Source of the DNA: Cardinalis cardinalis
Lineage: Eukaryota; Chordata; Aves; Passeriformes; Cardinalidae
Reading direction: 5' to 3'
DNA: 64,000 nt
NCBI GenBank assembly: GCA_014549065.1
Contig: JACDOX010000007.1
Coordinates: forward strand, 741,621-805,620
How positions within the stretch are numbered: position 1 is the first letter of the stretch; each line of letters begins with the position of its first letter. Of the stretch, positions 14,621 through 28,395 are shown piece by piece. The notes beneath the pieces are model-generated. The model did no database searches. It saw only the letters and a list, made by a program, of their open reading frames with translations, and was not told the origin of the DNA. The position numbers were made by a program, and so were the translations under genes.

Positions 14621-17600
14621 CCATGAAGGCAAAGCAACACCTGAGAGTTTATTAAAAATGAAGAAGATAGACTGCAGTGGTATATTTCTAATCTGAGCAA
14701 AGTTCATGAATGAACTAAACTGACTGCCTCTTACATTGACAACAGAAAACTAGAAAATGCTCACATTGACATAGACTGAGGTGGTAAAGTATTGCTGAAT
14801 CTTAGTGTTTGGAGTTACACAGACCCCCTGTCTGTCTTTGCTATTCAATATTGATAATTTGCCTATTGATCCTTTCTCTGGGATTANTGCTGCATGTCTG
14901 CCCATTACTTTATTGGGTTCCTGCCCCTGGCTCCTGCTCAGNCCTAGACTTTCATGTATCTGGGAAGAATGAAATAGGCTATGCCTAAACGGTTTGGAAG
15001 GGCAGATTATCCCCTGCTTCAGCTGAGGGCCAGAGAACTTTGTCTTTATGCCCACAGATTTAGAGTGACCTGCTTCTGAGTGCATCATCCAGGGTAGGAA
15101 ATTCAATCCTTTAAGCAGAGTTACCAGAAAATCCCATGCTTATTCCACCCTTCCTCACTAGAAGTGGAGCACTAACTGATGTCCCACATGCTGGAAGTAA
15201 CTAGGTTATTACCACGAGCTCCGAAATTTTTCAGCAGCTTTTGGAAAGATTAGAAGTGATAAGGAAAAGTCACGTAACAATGTGGTCATTTGGAAGGTAA
15301 CACATCTCGCTTCAAACTACATAAATGATTACCAACACATGCACATCATCTACTCTCTATTATGGTTCATTTAGCTAATGAAATGCTTTGGCAGCTAGTC
15401 ATAGATTTGCAAGACAGAACATACTAACAGAATATATATTATGAAATTATGGGACATTTTAGCACATAACAGATCAGCTGCACATTGCCTTTAATCCACA
15501 GGGGTTTCTTTTTACTATAATCTTATCTTATTGAGCGGCAGAGGGTTCTATAAATATCTAAATGTCATCACTGCTAATTCTTTTATTGACAACCATTTTG
15601 CCAAGAAACACCACAGGTATTTCTGAACTAATTTACAAAATAGCAAATGCCAGAGACACCATGTGGTACTCATAATGTACTGTTATGAAAGCAGAACAAA
15701 TTTGATTCCTTTAGTAGATGAAAAGCTGGCAGTGATAAGAAACTTTTGAAAAAAAGAACACAAAAAATGCTAGTTTAAGTCATGAAAGATTTAAGGAAAT
15801 ACAGCTGCTATAAAATCTAGCCTTTCTTGTGCAGAAAACCATTAAACTATACATAGATGCAATCACACAGAAAACAGAACTCCCTGTTCCATTTTCTACA
15901 TTCTAAACCCTCACTGTACCTGTGAAAATGATCACAGGAAGAGAGAGGGTCCTTCAGGAATCGGAAGTAGGATTAAATGAGAGTTATTCCATGAGAGCAT
16001 GGTAGTTGGCCTTCATATGATTATGAGTTACAGTCTGCTCCTGAACCTCTGCAGCAATTAACTCCCCTTTTAAAGTTTTACAGCCTTTTAGGTGATGTTT
16101 ACCAGATCTGAGAGTCCTGGAGTGAGGAGCTGTGTTGACAAGCTAATATAAAGCCTTCAGTTACTCAGTGGAGGCAGTGGCTCTTGGGAGTAGGGTTATG
16201 GATCAAAAACTTAATATAAATGTTGTGAATCTCCCTATGGATGAAACTACAGTTGCTCTGACCTGTGCCATTATCCTATATTTATTTGTATCTGTCACCA
16301 ACAAGTCTCAACAACCTTTAAAGGAAGATCTATGCTGATTTCTGAAGAGGTAGATCATGAATTTATATTTAAGACACTCTTAGCCCAGAAACTGAAGGTG
16401 CAGAGCCATGTAGCCAAAGAATACATAATAAATACAATCTGCCTGTAAATATAATTTTTCATTATGTACAAAATCATTGACATAACTTTTTAATAAGGTA
16501 TTTTGCCATCAAAGTAGATATTAGTCATTTTGAAACTGTTTCTGTTTGAATCTGTGTTGCCTTGTAATGAGATGCACAATTTCATGTGGCCTGTCCTTTT
16601 ATCATCCAAATTCCTCACATGGGAACTCAAAAGATCTTGGAGGAAGTCCAGGTTTAAGCTAGTGAAATCTGCAGAGCATATTTTTATTAAAGTTCAAATT
16701 TTCCAAGTGAAGTCCACACTAATTTTTTCCTTGTTTGGAGTCTAAATCCTTGCCGGAATAGAGGAGCTAAGAAAAACATACTCACTCTTCTGAGCCCAGG
16801 AAAGATTAGAAAGTTTAATATTTCTATCAATTGAAAAAAAAAAGAGTAAACCTATGGTTAAAAAAAAATGTAAAAAAAGGTAGATGTATTTTGTTCACAG
16901 AGGTTACAATTCAGTGTAACTGTTCAAATGAATGAAGATACAATACTTATATACAAATAATCAGAAAATCATGGGCTAATCTGTGATCTAAGAACACACC
17001 AGGGCCACTGTTGCCCATTAAAGTAGTTGTTACTGGGGGAAGACTCTGGACACTGTAGCTCCAGAATGACCACATTTATGTTACAGTAGTATAAAGTCAA
17101 CTTCAGGGAAAAAAAACTTCAGGCTTCACACACTGAATTATCCCTTCCAGTTAAGATGCAATATTAAAAAACACATCTATTGTTCTCATGGTCAAGNTAT
17201 GACTTTTAAAAGTAAATATCTTGTGCCACCTTTATTTAAGAATAACATGTTTATTTCCCATATCAAACCTGTTATATGCTAGTATTGTCATCTCAAATAA
17301 AAGTGTTTCTATGATATCTTACTCTATTACTTCATGTTTCATATCACTTGAAANGTAATGAATTATTATTTCAAGTAAATTTTTTTGTTTAGTTTGTTTT
17401 GCTCAAGAGAGAGCAAAACTGGGTACTATTTATGCAATGATCTAGCTTTGAAAACCTTTTAAGATCCCTGCATTCTCAAGTGGAATAAATAGATAGATCT
17501 CTCTAGATGTTGCTGAGAAGCAAAAATTAAATCTAAAGCCATATTTAGATTTCACAATACGTTGAAATTTAAAGAACTGGCTACCAATTTAAAATATTTT

Positions 17601-18386
17601 GTCCCATGCAATTCTGCAGAGTGAATAGAGCTGTACCTCTGCTCCCTGTTAAAACCATGGATGAAAATAAAAAGTGGAAGTGCTCCAGCCTTTCAAACAA
17701 ATTCTGCAATATTTGCAAGGCAACTCTGTAAATGTTACTGATTCTTGAACCAAGTAGTAATAATATGATTTTGACGTACCATTTAAAATTTCAAAGGTTA
17801 AAAAAGATCAGAGAAACTTTGTTTTTTCTGCAGAAATGGATACATATCTTATTTAGCAGAGGTTCCAGGAAGTGGAAGAAAACATCTAAGGAGCCCTATT
17901 AATATACTAGTAGGAGCGTTTGAAGGACAGTGTGCCAAAATGGAAATGGAGGATTTTTGGATGCCAGACACAAAGCTTGAAAATCTGTTCTGTGCTAGAA
18001 GCTGATCAAGAGATTGCATGAGAGACAAAAATACATTAAAGGTAATTCTGCACATAAACAGTTGTGTGAAAATTACCTCAGAGAAATAAAAAGCATCTGT
18101 TGGTAGAGAGGGAGACTTTGTACCTATATTCCTCATAGTGTCTTCTCTATCTCATTCTTTAGTTAAAGAGTGTTCCTCTATTTTAGGTCTCTACTGACAT
18201 AGCTGTCTCCCAGTTCTAAAAAATTTTAAATGATTGGTTTTATACTGAAAGAAAGANACATTCCTATTGTACTTTTGACTAAGTTAACAAAACTTAACCA
18301 AATTTTGGCTGCCTTGGTGAGCTATACTTCTTATAGACTTTATGTGCTTGACCATTTGTTTTAGAAAGGTGATGTCAAAAGATTGG

Positions 18387-18420
18387 GTTTTTTTTGTTGG
18401 GTTTTTTTTTGNTTTTTTTT
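18387..18420. repeat. T-rich run with GGG interruptions
   Basis: Blocks of T separated by GTTGGG and GN. It could be the reverse complement of a degraded poly-A tail, but no retrotransposed body was recognised beside it. Confidence 0.7.
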
Positions 18421-18639
18421 GTGATAACAATATGATTCTGTCTTCATAGATCAAAGAATATTTTGTTTATTTTTTGGGATTTTGAAATCAGTTAGAGGGA
18501 AAATAAAATAAGATCTTAGGAAGCCAACACACCTTCATACTTTAAAAATATCAAACAGGTTTTGCAAAATTCTTAGTAAATTTGAGTTCTATTTTGTATA
18601 TAGAAACATCAAAGAAATGTAACAGTGGAATCCCTTATT

Positions 18640-18755
18640 ATGTGGCTATGGCCTTGAGCATCCTAATTTAGCTTTGAAGTTCGACGAGTTTGGACTGGAT
18701 GATCCATAACATCTCTTTTCCCTCTTTGAACTCTTCCTATGAATAGGAGTAGCAA
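18640..18755 (+). mobile_element. Possible diverged CR1 fragment
   Basis: GGCCTTGAGCATCCTAATTT and GTTTGGACTGGATGATCC, then a degraded CCCTTTGAAC...TTCCTATGAA, resemble the CR1 3' end. Weak; the similarity is from memory and short. Confidence 0.45.
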
Positions 18756-18899
18756 CTTTCAAATTTACAACATCTGAAACTATTTTAATCTCAAAGAGTC
18801 ATTTTTATTGCATAGGTGACTTAATAAAGTTACTTTTTTCAGATGGTACAAAATATTTTGTATTATTATTTTACAAATATGTGGGGATATGTTTAGGGG

Positions 18900-18975
18900 T
18901 GATTAGGATGGTGTTAGGTTGACAGCTGGATTAGATGACTTTGGAGGTATCTTCTAAACTTGATGATTCGGTGAT
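18900..18975 (+). mobile_element. CR1 LINE, extreme 3' end
   Basis: TGTTAGGTTGACAGCTGGAT, TAGATGACTTTGGAGGTATC and TTGATGATTCGGTGATA follow the CR1 pattern 'ggttggacttgatgatct...aaggtc...aatgattctgtgat'. Plus orientation; about 75 bases left. Confidence 0.6.
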
Positions 18976-21900
18976 ATTTAAAAGAAAATTAGTTTTTTTT
19001 AAGTGGGTAACACAGATCCTAACTGCCATAGGCTCTAAAGCTTTCATCTCCCTAAGGGAAACAGTTTGATTGTAAGGAATTTCTGTAAGCTTGCAGGGAG
19101 AACATACCCCAAAACCCAAGCGAAATTATGTATTTCACTAAGATTCATATTGTCCTTGCACCTCATCTTAAAGCCAAAGACATGCCCAAAGTAAATTCAT
19201 TATCATATATTTATTTGAAATGAGAATTTAATGCAAAAAATTCTAGGCTTCTGAGATTACAGTTATTTTGAGAGTTTGCAGGGGGCAGAAATGTTTGCTT
19301 TCTTTTATATACCTAAGAAATGTCTTCATCTATCTAATGTTCCACACATACAAACATATTTTCAGCTACAGAAAACTCACTGGCAAGTGAAGTTTNTTCA
19401 ATAGTACAGAAGAGATGATTTGGGATAAAAGCATCATATACTCAACCCGGGACAACATGCAATCTGCGTTATTCCAAACATGCAAAATATTTTTCCCTCT
19501 TAACACAGGGTGACATGACCTACATTCTCCCAAGACATTTGTCTTCCTGATGCTGAGCACCTCAGAATAGCCACAAGCCTCAAGTAGAGCAGTGACACTT
19601 CATGCTTGTGCACAAACTTGTGAGTGCCTCATCTCCTTTGGACTTTGTATAGTTTAAACCTTTAGACTTTGTACATTTTAAATTGCTTCTAGCTTTTCTT
19701 GATTAGCATTGATCAGAAACGAAGAAGTCCAGTGGGGCTACCCATTAATTTAAAATCCTAAAATTAGTTGGGCATACTTGCCCTCTGGAAGTTTTCAAAG
19801 GCATTCAAGTCTATTAACTACTTGGGAAATTTCAGCATTATTTTGGATATAATACCAAATTTCACTGGTCCTTAAAATTAATATGACATATTTTTACTTG
19901 AGCTATGTAGACTAGATTTCCATTATAATTGCCTGAATAATATGTTTAAAAACCTCTTCTTGTTCCATTTGGCATACAGACCATAAAGAGAGATTAGCTC
20001 TGTAACCCTGTTTCCTTTGGCAGTGGGATTGTTCCTTCATTATTTTCAGAGTGTTTGTAATCATGATCTCAGATTAATTGAGAAATAACCAGAGGCACCT
20101 CATAGATTGTCAGTGGTAGGGCCAGAGTGTGGGATCCTTACTATTCTAAAAATGCAAGGCCTCAAAAATCAGTGGGAAAAACTTTCAGCTGTACTTTCTG
20201 AGAGAGATTAGCTCAGTACAGTACTCAATNTCTGTAAACACATGTGCAGCTCCAAACAACTGCAAGCAAACCTTCCCTGAGGAATGACACTTCTTGAGAT
20301 TCAAAACTATGATATTTAGTATGTTTTATAAGCACTGCCTGCTGAACTTCACATTCTGATACTATGTCCTTCACATTTAACTCAAAGCAGTAAAAGCTTC
20401 CCATCTAAATACAATCATTTTATTCAGTGAATAAAAATTGAACAGGTGGCAAAATCCTTTGTGCAATATCAGCACAGATGAATAACACATCAGAATGCTT
20501 GGTTGCTAATGGCCACCAGATGTCCAGCCAAAGAAAAAGAGACAAAAAATTTTCAGTTCTGTGGTACTGAAGTTCTGTAAAAAAAAAAAACTTACTGTTA
20601 TGTACAATAACATCAATATTNAACAAAAATGAAAAAAAAGAAAAAAAAAGTAGAAATGTAATATCTCACAGGATCATAAGAGTTGCTCAGTCTCATCAAT
20701 TTTTGAATTACCGGTAAACAGAATTTTCCAATGCTGTAGGAAACAATCATGTATATGTTTCACTAATAATGAGAAACAAGTAATTTGAAGTCAGTCGAAT
20801 GGGCAAGGAACCATTGAAAGGCAGAGAATTCATCTTTATTTACTATTCTTTCTAAGTATCTGAGTGACATGTGACACAATCAACAAATATTGAGATTAAA
20901 AAATTTAAAAAGTGATTTTTAAAATTCGTCAGACAGAAATACTCTAAAACAACTGGTGATGTATATATAGAGCATTCAGATTTCATGATAACATCCCAAC
21001 AGGTTGTGTGTATAGGACACACTGATATAATGTGACAAGGAACATCATTCACATGAAAGCTTTTCTTTTCATTTTCCCTTACAGATACACAAAAAAAATG
21101 TCTAATATATTCAGGATTTTTTCCAGATGTCTAATTGTCTAGCTCTTAATACCTAAAATGATCTCTAGATACTGATACTCTGAAACTGAGAAATTGGCTT
21201 TATCTACAGAATTCCAAATTAAATAGTTAGGAGGCTATAACAGGGATGTCATAATAGGCTGAAAACAATGATTTTTATTTACTGTTTTCTATTCCCTTTT
21301 TCCTCTAGTAAAAATCTGAAAGCCTCTAGAGAATATTCTAGAGAATACCTCTAGAGAATATACTGTGTGCTACTCTACTTGTTATGTAACATTAATACCT
21401 ACACTTACATATAAATCAGATAGAAGCAGCACTTCAGTAATCTCCTCTGAGGAGCTCCTCTACTTAATTATATGTGTTTGTAACCAGTGATGTGAAGCTG
21501 AATAGGTTCAACTGTGTAGACTCTCTGTGTTTTCCCAAAAAAGACTGAGCCAGAGAATAGTATTATTTGGCTCTCTGTAACAGAGTCTGTAAAACAGAGT
21601 CAGCTGTTTCTAAAAAACAGTACAATATCATCTTAATTTCACTGGACACTTTCCCTGAACCGATAGTTAAGTAGAACATCTTTAGCAACAGATACTTCAC
21701 ATTCCTTCTTTTTTTTTTAATATTTTGGGTTTCAAATAAAAAAGGATTAAAAAAATTTAAGATGGCATGGTTTCCAGATAGCCAGTAGGTTAACAACTCT
21801 TTANTCTTCTCTCCTTCCGCAAAAAACCAGAAATTGATTGGAACTCTCATTTCATTTCAGTAGCTCTCAGAATTTAACTACAGGAGTGCATGAACTTTAC

Positions 21901-24199
21901 ATGAGAGGAATGACTCAAAAGATTCAAAATTTTTAATACACTTTATTCCTTTAATTAATAAATGCTTTTATATTCTGAAAGATTACAACAACTGCAAGCA
22001 ATAAGAGAAAAATCCACTGTTAAAAATTGCTTTGTAACAAGAATCAATAAAATAAGTTTTCTTCCAGAGTTTTCTTCTTGCAGTTCAGTTCTCAATCATC
22101 TAAAAAAGTACTTTTATGTCAATAAATAAATCCTTCATACTCATAAAGTTACAATTCTCCCATGAGTTCAATAGCATTTATTCCACACTCAGTTTCAGTA
22201 TCTTTATATCATAATAGTCATCTAATATATATAAGTAATGCAAAAANGAAGTGTAATTTTAGGCTTTCTAACAAACATCTTCTTCTGATTTAGAATTACA
22301 TGTATGGAAATGATTTTCAAAAAAGGTATTGCTGGATATGTGATTGGTGATAGGTCACAAGTTCAACTTTAAATTTGTTTTTTTTTAAATATACATCCAG
22401 ACTATAAGAGGGAAAATAAAATGCAGACCTTGCTTTCATAGCAATGTTGCTATGGTAATAAAGATATTTTAAGCTCTTTGTTATGCTCAGATTTCTCTGC
22501 TGTTTGCAAGTTTAAATGACTATTTAAGCAAACTCTGCTATTGAAAGTAAATAGTCTCTCTTCTGTTGAGAATAAGTGCTGAAGCACTACAATGCTGCTG
22601 TGGCTAAAGATTGTTATCCTTAAGAACATAATTAAATTACATGTGAACAGAGCATTTGAATAGCTAGATAAGCAATGAAGATAAATCAGGTAAAAATTAA
22701 CAGATAAAACTCTGCCTTTCCTGAGACACTTAGCTGAAACCAAGGACCTGAGCATTCTGTGTTTTGAACTGTTCTTTACTGTCGTTTCTGCCTGACATTA
22801 GTGAAAAGAAAGACCTTTCTTTAAAGACATAAATTTAAAAATACCCAGTGGGAGTAAACAAACTGTCTAGAATGGAAAAATCACAATGACTGCAATGATA
22901 TCTTATCTTTACAGAAGCAAAATAAAGTGTCAAAAACAGTGAGAAAGAGGAAAAAGGTGACACACAAAGACAGCAGGATTTTTGTCTTCCCTGATCCAAG
23001 TCCAATCAAGTAAGTGTGGAGGGGAAAACTGACAGTGCAGAACATAGACAGTCTAGAATTAAAGAAAAAGAATTTAAAATATCTATAGCAGTCAAAATAT
23101 ATTCAGCTTTCTCCAAACCAGCATGAATTATACACAATACAGCCATTTTTCCTCTTGCCTTTGGAGATTCACTTGAAAAAGAATCTGGACACAGATAAAG
23201 GTACCAACTGCCTAAATCCAAGCAAGTTTGAAAAGAATTGACTTGTCTGTCTTCCTTCTCTGTCCTTTCATATCCAATTAAAAATCTTTCACGTAAGTAC
23301 CTTTTCTTTGTGAACAGGTTGACTTTGACACTACAAGGATTTAATTTTTTGACTTCAAAGGACTTCACATGCTGAATTGTAATGCAAAGGCCTGTTTTAT
23401 CCATAAACTATTAATATGTCTTATCCACTGAACTTTGAGGATTTATACTTCTTTGTCCTTTGTTATACAAACAGATGTTTTTGAAACGGAGCATGACCTG
23501 CTTTAGATTAATCTAATTGGGTGCATTTTCAATTACTGTAGACTAATTTAAAGAGACTTCAAGGGTCCAGTTTCTCAGCTGCTTAATATCAGAGAGTTTT
23601 CAGTGGAAATATGCAAATTTTAAAGATCTGTGTCTGTATATATATGTATAACATAATTTGATTTTCACAACAGTAAGATTTTAAAGTAGTCATTTGTTAT
23701 ACAAATGTTTTTAAAAGAGATCACAGTAAAAATGAGTAAGATTTAAGTTGCAAAATATGTTATAAATCAAAAAGCATTTATCTCAACATTCTCATGTAGG
23801 TTTTTATATTTCAAACTTATATTCAAATGAATAGCATTAGCTTGTTCTTCACTGTGTTTAGGGTTTATGTTAATTATTAGAACAAGCTTCACTGTAAATA
23901 AGGCTTATGTGAAAGTGCTATAAGTAGTAATACACACAGAAGCATTTCTTGTATGCAAACACACATTAAAGTTGAAAAAGTACATTTTGTATTGCTTTAT
24001 TCCCATTTTCCTTATCACAGGTTTTTATGTATATGTTTACTTACCATTTTCCGAAATTCTGTAAAGAACAGGAACGTAGTAATTGGTATGAATATCTATT
24101 TTTACTATATAATTAAGCAAAAGTGTAAAACAAAAATACGCAGAAGAGCTGTGCATTTTTTCTGATGGGTTTAAAGGGTAGATTTATCTTTGTACCAGG
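18976..24199. other. Gene-free AT-rich stretch
   Basis: No supported gene. The longest frame, 132 codons at 23006-23404 minus, has no recognisable domain or splice context. A small repeat lies at 21322-21366. Confidence 0.55.
21322..21366. repeat. Short tandem repeat CTCTAGAGAATA(T)
   Basis: CTCTAGAGAATATT, CTAGAGAATAC and CTCTAGAGAATATA occur in direct succession. Confidence 0.85.
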
Positions 24200-24985
24200 A
24201 TCACAGAACCACAGAATATCCTGAGCTGGAAGAGACCTACAAGGATAACCATCTCCAACTTCAAAAAGAGTAACATAAAAGTTAAAACATATGCCTAAGA
24301 GCATTTCCCAATTGCTTCTTGAATGCTGACAGCCTTGGGGCCATAACCACCCTCCAGGGGAATTTGTTCCAGTGTTTGACCATCCTCTCAATAAAGAAAT
24401 TTTATGAAGTATCTAATCTAAACTTCCAACTGCCATTGAAGTCATTCCACCTGACAGTAGAGATCAGCACCCCACCTCTGTCCCCATTATGAGGAAACTG
24501 TCAACACGGTCACCCGTCCATCCCCTCCAGACTGAACAAACCCAGCAACCCCACCCACCCATAGCAAGTCATGCCCTCCACTCCTTTCACCACTGCCGCC
24601 CACCTGGGGTCATCACATTATTTTTTTATATCCTACTCATCTTGTGGAGCCCAAAACTGTACAGAATACTCCAGCTGAGGCCACAGCAGTGCTCTGGTTT
24701 AGCAGGAAAACCACCTTTGGTTCATTATCTGTACTGTGCTTAAAGCACTCCAAGATACAGTTGGCCCTTTTGGAACACTCACAGTTCATTGTGAACTTCT
24801 CATCAAGCAAAATCTCCAGATCACTTTCTGCAGGGCTGCATGTGCAGCTCCTGTCCCTCAGTCTCTACTTATATCCATATAAATATACTTAAATTCTTAC
24901 AACCATATAAGTATACTTACGTACTTATATATTACACTGTCCCAGGTGCAGAATCCAGTATTTGTCCTTGTTTCATGTGGTTATA
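24200..24985 (-). mobile_element. CR1 LINE fragment, ~700 bases plus an internal insertion
   Basis: Read on the plus strand it starts with the reversed CR1 terminus (TCACAGAACCACAGAATATC). It then follows the element backwards: GAGCTGGAAGAGACCTACAA, CCTAAGAGCATTTCCCAATT, GACTGAACAAACCCAGC, GAGCCCAAAACTGTACAGAA, ACTCCAGCTGAGGCCACA, TTGGCCCTTTTGGAACACTC and TCTGCAGGGCTGC. After an AT-rich interruption it resumes with CCCAGGTGCAGAATCCAG. It covers the 3' untranslated part and the very end of the pol-like ORF, which is not readable as an intact frame. Confidence 0.87.
24869..24936. repeat. AT-rich TATA/CTTA block interrupting the CR1
   Basis: Between TCAGTCTCTACT and TGTCCCAGGTGCAG about 68 bases of ATATAAATATACTTAAAT-like sequence sit where CR1 is normally continuous. 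It contains recurring CATATAA and TATACTTA words, suggesting local expansion or a small insertion. Confidence 0.6.
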
Positions 24986-27900
24986 CCATGATGAAAAAAA
25001 AGCTAATGCTACTTTTAATTAAGGATAAACCTGAGAGGAAAGTATTTTCAATTACGGGTCATTCAAAACTATTATTACAAAGCAATTAAAAGCAAATTCT
25101 TTGAGTTATTTCATGCACATGTCAATGTAAAATATTTCTGCACTGAAACCAAAGCTGAGGATTGCATTATTTTGTCAGCCAGACAATTTCCTTTCCCAGA
25201 GGAAAAATAAGTAGCAGATAAAAAATAGGTAATAACACAGGATAGATGGCTGCTTAGAGTGGAAAGCCTTCAGAAAATTTTAGTCATTCCCCTTTTAATG
25301 CAGTGAATAATTTGCTGTACAACAAGCCCTTGTTACTCCTGCGGATATGTTAGGAACTTGGGGCATTCTCTGGCTGCAGTTAACCATCCTACTTCTGGCA
25401 ACAAAATGGCAGCCAAGAGATATCTGTAGTACCCTTGAGAGATATTTTTTAAAGGAGCTAGTTAATGAACCATGTTATGAAAAACAGTCTGAAAATTGCT
25501 GTGAGTTAAAAATAAAATAAATAAAACCCTGACCAAACCAACCAACCAAGCGAAAAACCCCAAACATAAGAAGCTGAAAAATTCCTTATGTTCTTGGCTA
25601 AAGCTCTTGCTTTCATGGTCCTTGTCAGGAAATTACTACCATTTAGACAACACCTATGTCCGTAAATGTGATAGGGGTTACTGTTCAGAGAAATTAGTTA
25701 AGTATCTAAAGGAAATAAGGTCTATAGGGGCTGAACCCCAAATGAATCTTTAGACTACAGCATAAACACTACAAAAAACAATAACAGAAGAAGAAATTAC
25801 TTTTTCACTGGGATGGAAATGGGTTTTAGGTTTTACACCTTGCTACAAAATCCAAGTCCCTGAAGAAAGTAGGAAATGGTAACATTCTGGCTGCTGAAAA
25901 CTGAAATGGCCCTTGGTCCCACACATACTGCTTCTGTCAGCATTGAAATCCAGATGAAGTAGGCCAGATACAAGTGAAGAAAAGCAAGTTACTACTTACA
26001 TGTTCTTTAGGAATATATCTTCCTAACAATTCATTGTTTGATAAACTGAAAGAGTAATTTGAAGCATAATGAAAGGGTTTGGAAGATCTTAAGATGTCAA
26101 ATATGACAGAAAGCCCTCGACAGAATGTTACTTTCATTCCTTGTTATATTTTNCTTTTTGTTAAAGACAAAAGAAGGCTCTTTTTCACAACTTGGAAGGT
26201 GGAATTCACAATTTGGGTTCTTATGCTCTGTGTAACTATTGAGTTCATCTGTAATTTTAGGAAAAGTTATGCACCTCTGAGNTTAACCAGGCATTAATTT
26301 TTTAAAAGCACTGAAGAAACTGAAGTGACTTACATTTCTTCACTCTTTTAGGATGAACATTAGAGGGCTTCAAATACCACTTTAAGATTCATAAACACCT
26401 AGTCATTTTTGCCTAAAATGTCTTTTTTGGCAGACAACATGGGATTGTACCTTCATTTGTGAAGCAGTTCAGAGGAGAGTTTGATGGAAACAGTGCAATA
26501 CCTCACAAGGATTCTGCTGAGCAGAATCTCAACCCAAAGGCACTTAAACTCACATTATCAACCTCTCCTGACTGTCCTAAATGATTGAACTCTTCCATTC
26601 AAATTTAAAAAAAAAAAAGAAGGTATAGGGATAATTATTGTATCAGAGAAAAAGAACACAAGGTTTTCAGTCTCCTTTTATATCTAGTCGGATTACACAC
26701 AGGGCCAAGAACTAGATTCCCATAGAGCATACCCATATTAGCACGTAGTGCTGTATCAGGGCTATGGCTGTGAAGAAAAACCCTCCACTGACTCCCTCAG
26801 TGCGTGGCTCATCCCTGGAGCCATCCCTGGCACACGAGCTGGGTTCCTTCTGACTCACTCTAAAGATCTGCTCCTGCTCCACTGTGCTGCTTGCTAATGA
26901 AGACATAGCCAAATGCAGCTCAAAAACCCGATTAAATATTTATTTGGAGAATAGCTTTAATTCCAGCCTTTTAGGGAGGAAATCCCCTTAGAGATGGAAG
27001 GTGTGTGTTTGAACTTCTCAAGATGAGGCAGTGCTTAACCTGAATTCCTTTACAGCCTTACTCACTCTTACACTTCCCTCGTAAAAGGAAAGCATCACTT
27101 CTTCAAAGGAAAGCAGTAGGGAATATTGTGTTTCAGTGAAATTTAACTCTGCTGGTTTGCCCTGGTATGATACTCCTCCCTCCACAACAGACACAGCAGA
27201 GCCAAAGCACTGCCATACCAGGCCACATCAAAGGTCCTCACATCCTGTCCCCAACAGAGGCCCATAGGAAATGCCTTGGNAAGGGCATAATTACAGGACA
27301 GAAAGTAGTTCTTTATTCACTTGAAACTATTTCATTCCTTTGATTGTTATTACTGCCCTTTCCTGAACACTTTGAAGGTGTAATACTTTTCAGGAAATAA
27401 AAATACGAGAATGACACAGTTTAATAGATTTTAGTGATTTAAAATGAAATCGTAGGAGTTTTTTATCATTATTCTTTTCCTAATAATTTTTAATATCCTA
27501 TCTGCTTCCAGCTGCTACTGGACATGGAGTTTTTAAAAAAATATTGCAATTCTAAGATTAGATTCCCAAATGGCTGGTTAAACTGCGTCCCTGCACAGGT
27601 GAAGTCAGGTTTTGGGATGTGAGTTCTCTTTATATCATTTCACACTCATCTACATCGATTTTCTTTTGCCATTTTGTCCCCAGATAACTCAGGAAGACCT
27701 TTCACTGGTTCTCACAGTCTTACTCTCACTTTGAATACTTTAAGTTGTTAGGACACCTTTTCGCCTTACTTCCCATGTTATTTCCGAAATAATAGCGGAA
27801 TATTTTGAAAAGCATAGACTCAGTGCAAATCCCTCTTGGAAAACATGCACATTTATTCCTATGCTTATTTTACATATTACTCACACAGGTAAGAACCTTC

Positions 27901-28304
27901 CCTTTCAATCCAAGATTCTCATGTTTGTAGGTGTTAGTAGCTCCCACCAAGACAATATTTCATTGCTTTACCTTCTTTCTTAAGATAAATCCATTCTTAA
28001 GCTTTATTAATAGAAGCAGCATTTTGGACATTTAAAACACTTTCAGGACTGGCTGTAAACACAGCTAATGTAAATGCACTATGCTTGTCACCAGACCTAA
28101 CTCACTTTTACTGAAAAAAGTGAGAAAAAAACTTGGAAGCACAGCAGGTGGTGGCTGCCATCACAGGCTGCTGAGGGAGCAAGAGAACAGAACAGAAACT
28201 GTGTTGGGCTGGGAGCAAGCAGAATTGTCTCTCAGTGGCAGTAAAATTCATGCCAGGGACACATTGCTCTGAGATTTCTTCTGATTCATCTCTTAGAGGC
28301 ACCA
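24986..28304. other. Gene-free stretch
   Basis: No gene recognised. GC rises somewhat at 26730-26910 and 27160-27290, where I cannot name an element. Confidence 0.5.
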
Positions 28305-28395
28305 CTGGCAGCTGGACTAGATGATCCTTGTAGGTTTCTTCCAACTGAAATTATTTTATTCCATTCCATTCCCTTCCATTCCATTCCATTCTTCC
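28305..28395 (+). mobile_element. CR1-type 3' terminus ending in an (ATTCC)n microsatellite
   Basis: GGACTAGATGATCCTTGTAG and GTTTCTTCCAACTGAAATTA match the end of CR1. The terminal octamers are replaced by TTATTCCATTCCATTCCC and further ATTCC units to 28391. The pentamer expansion probably grew out of the CR1 terminal repeat. Confidence 0.65.

Larger units (their letters stand above)
2626..18639. other. Long gene-free AT-rich stretch
   Basis: About 16 kb with only short open frames, none with a recognisable domain. It contains small tandem duplications (6514-6560, 9386-9424, 14565-14620) and homopolymer runs. A possible very old CR1-like piece near 5690-5900 was too weak to call. No exon, RNA gene or other transposon recognised. 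Confidence 0.55.

Noticed and set aside
23006..23404. 132-codon minus frame
   Set aside because: No recognisable domain, no splice or promoter context, AT-biased composition.
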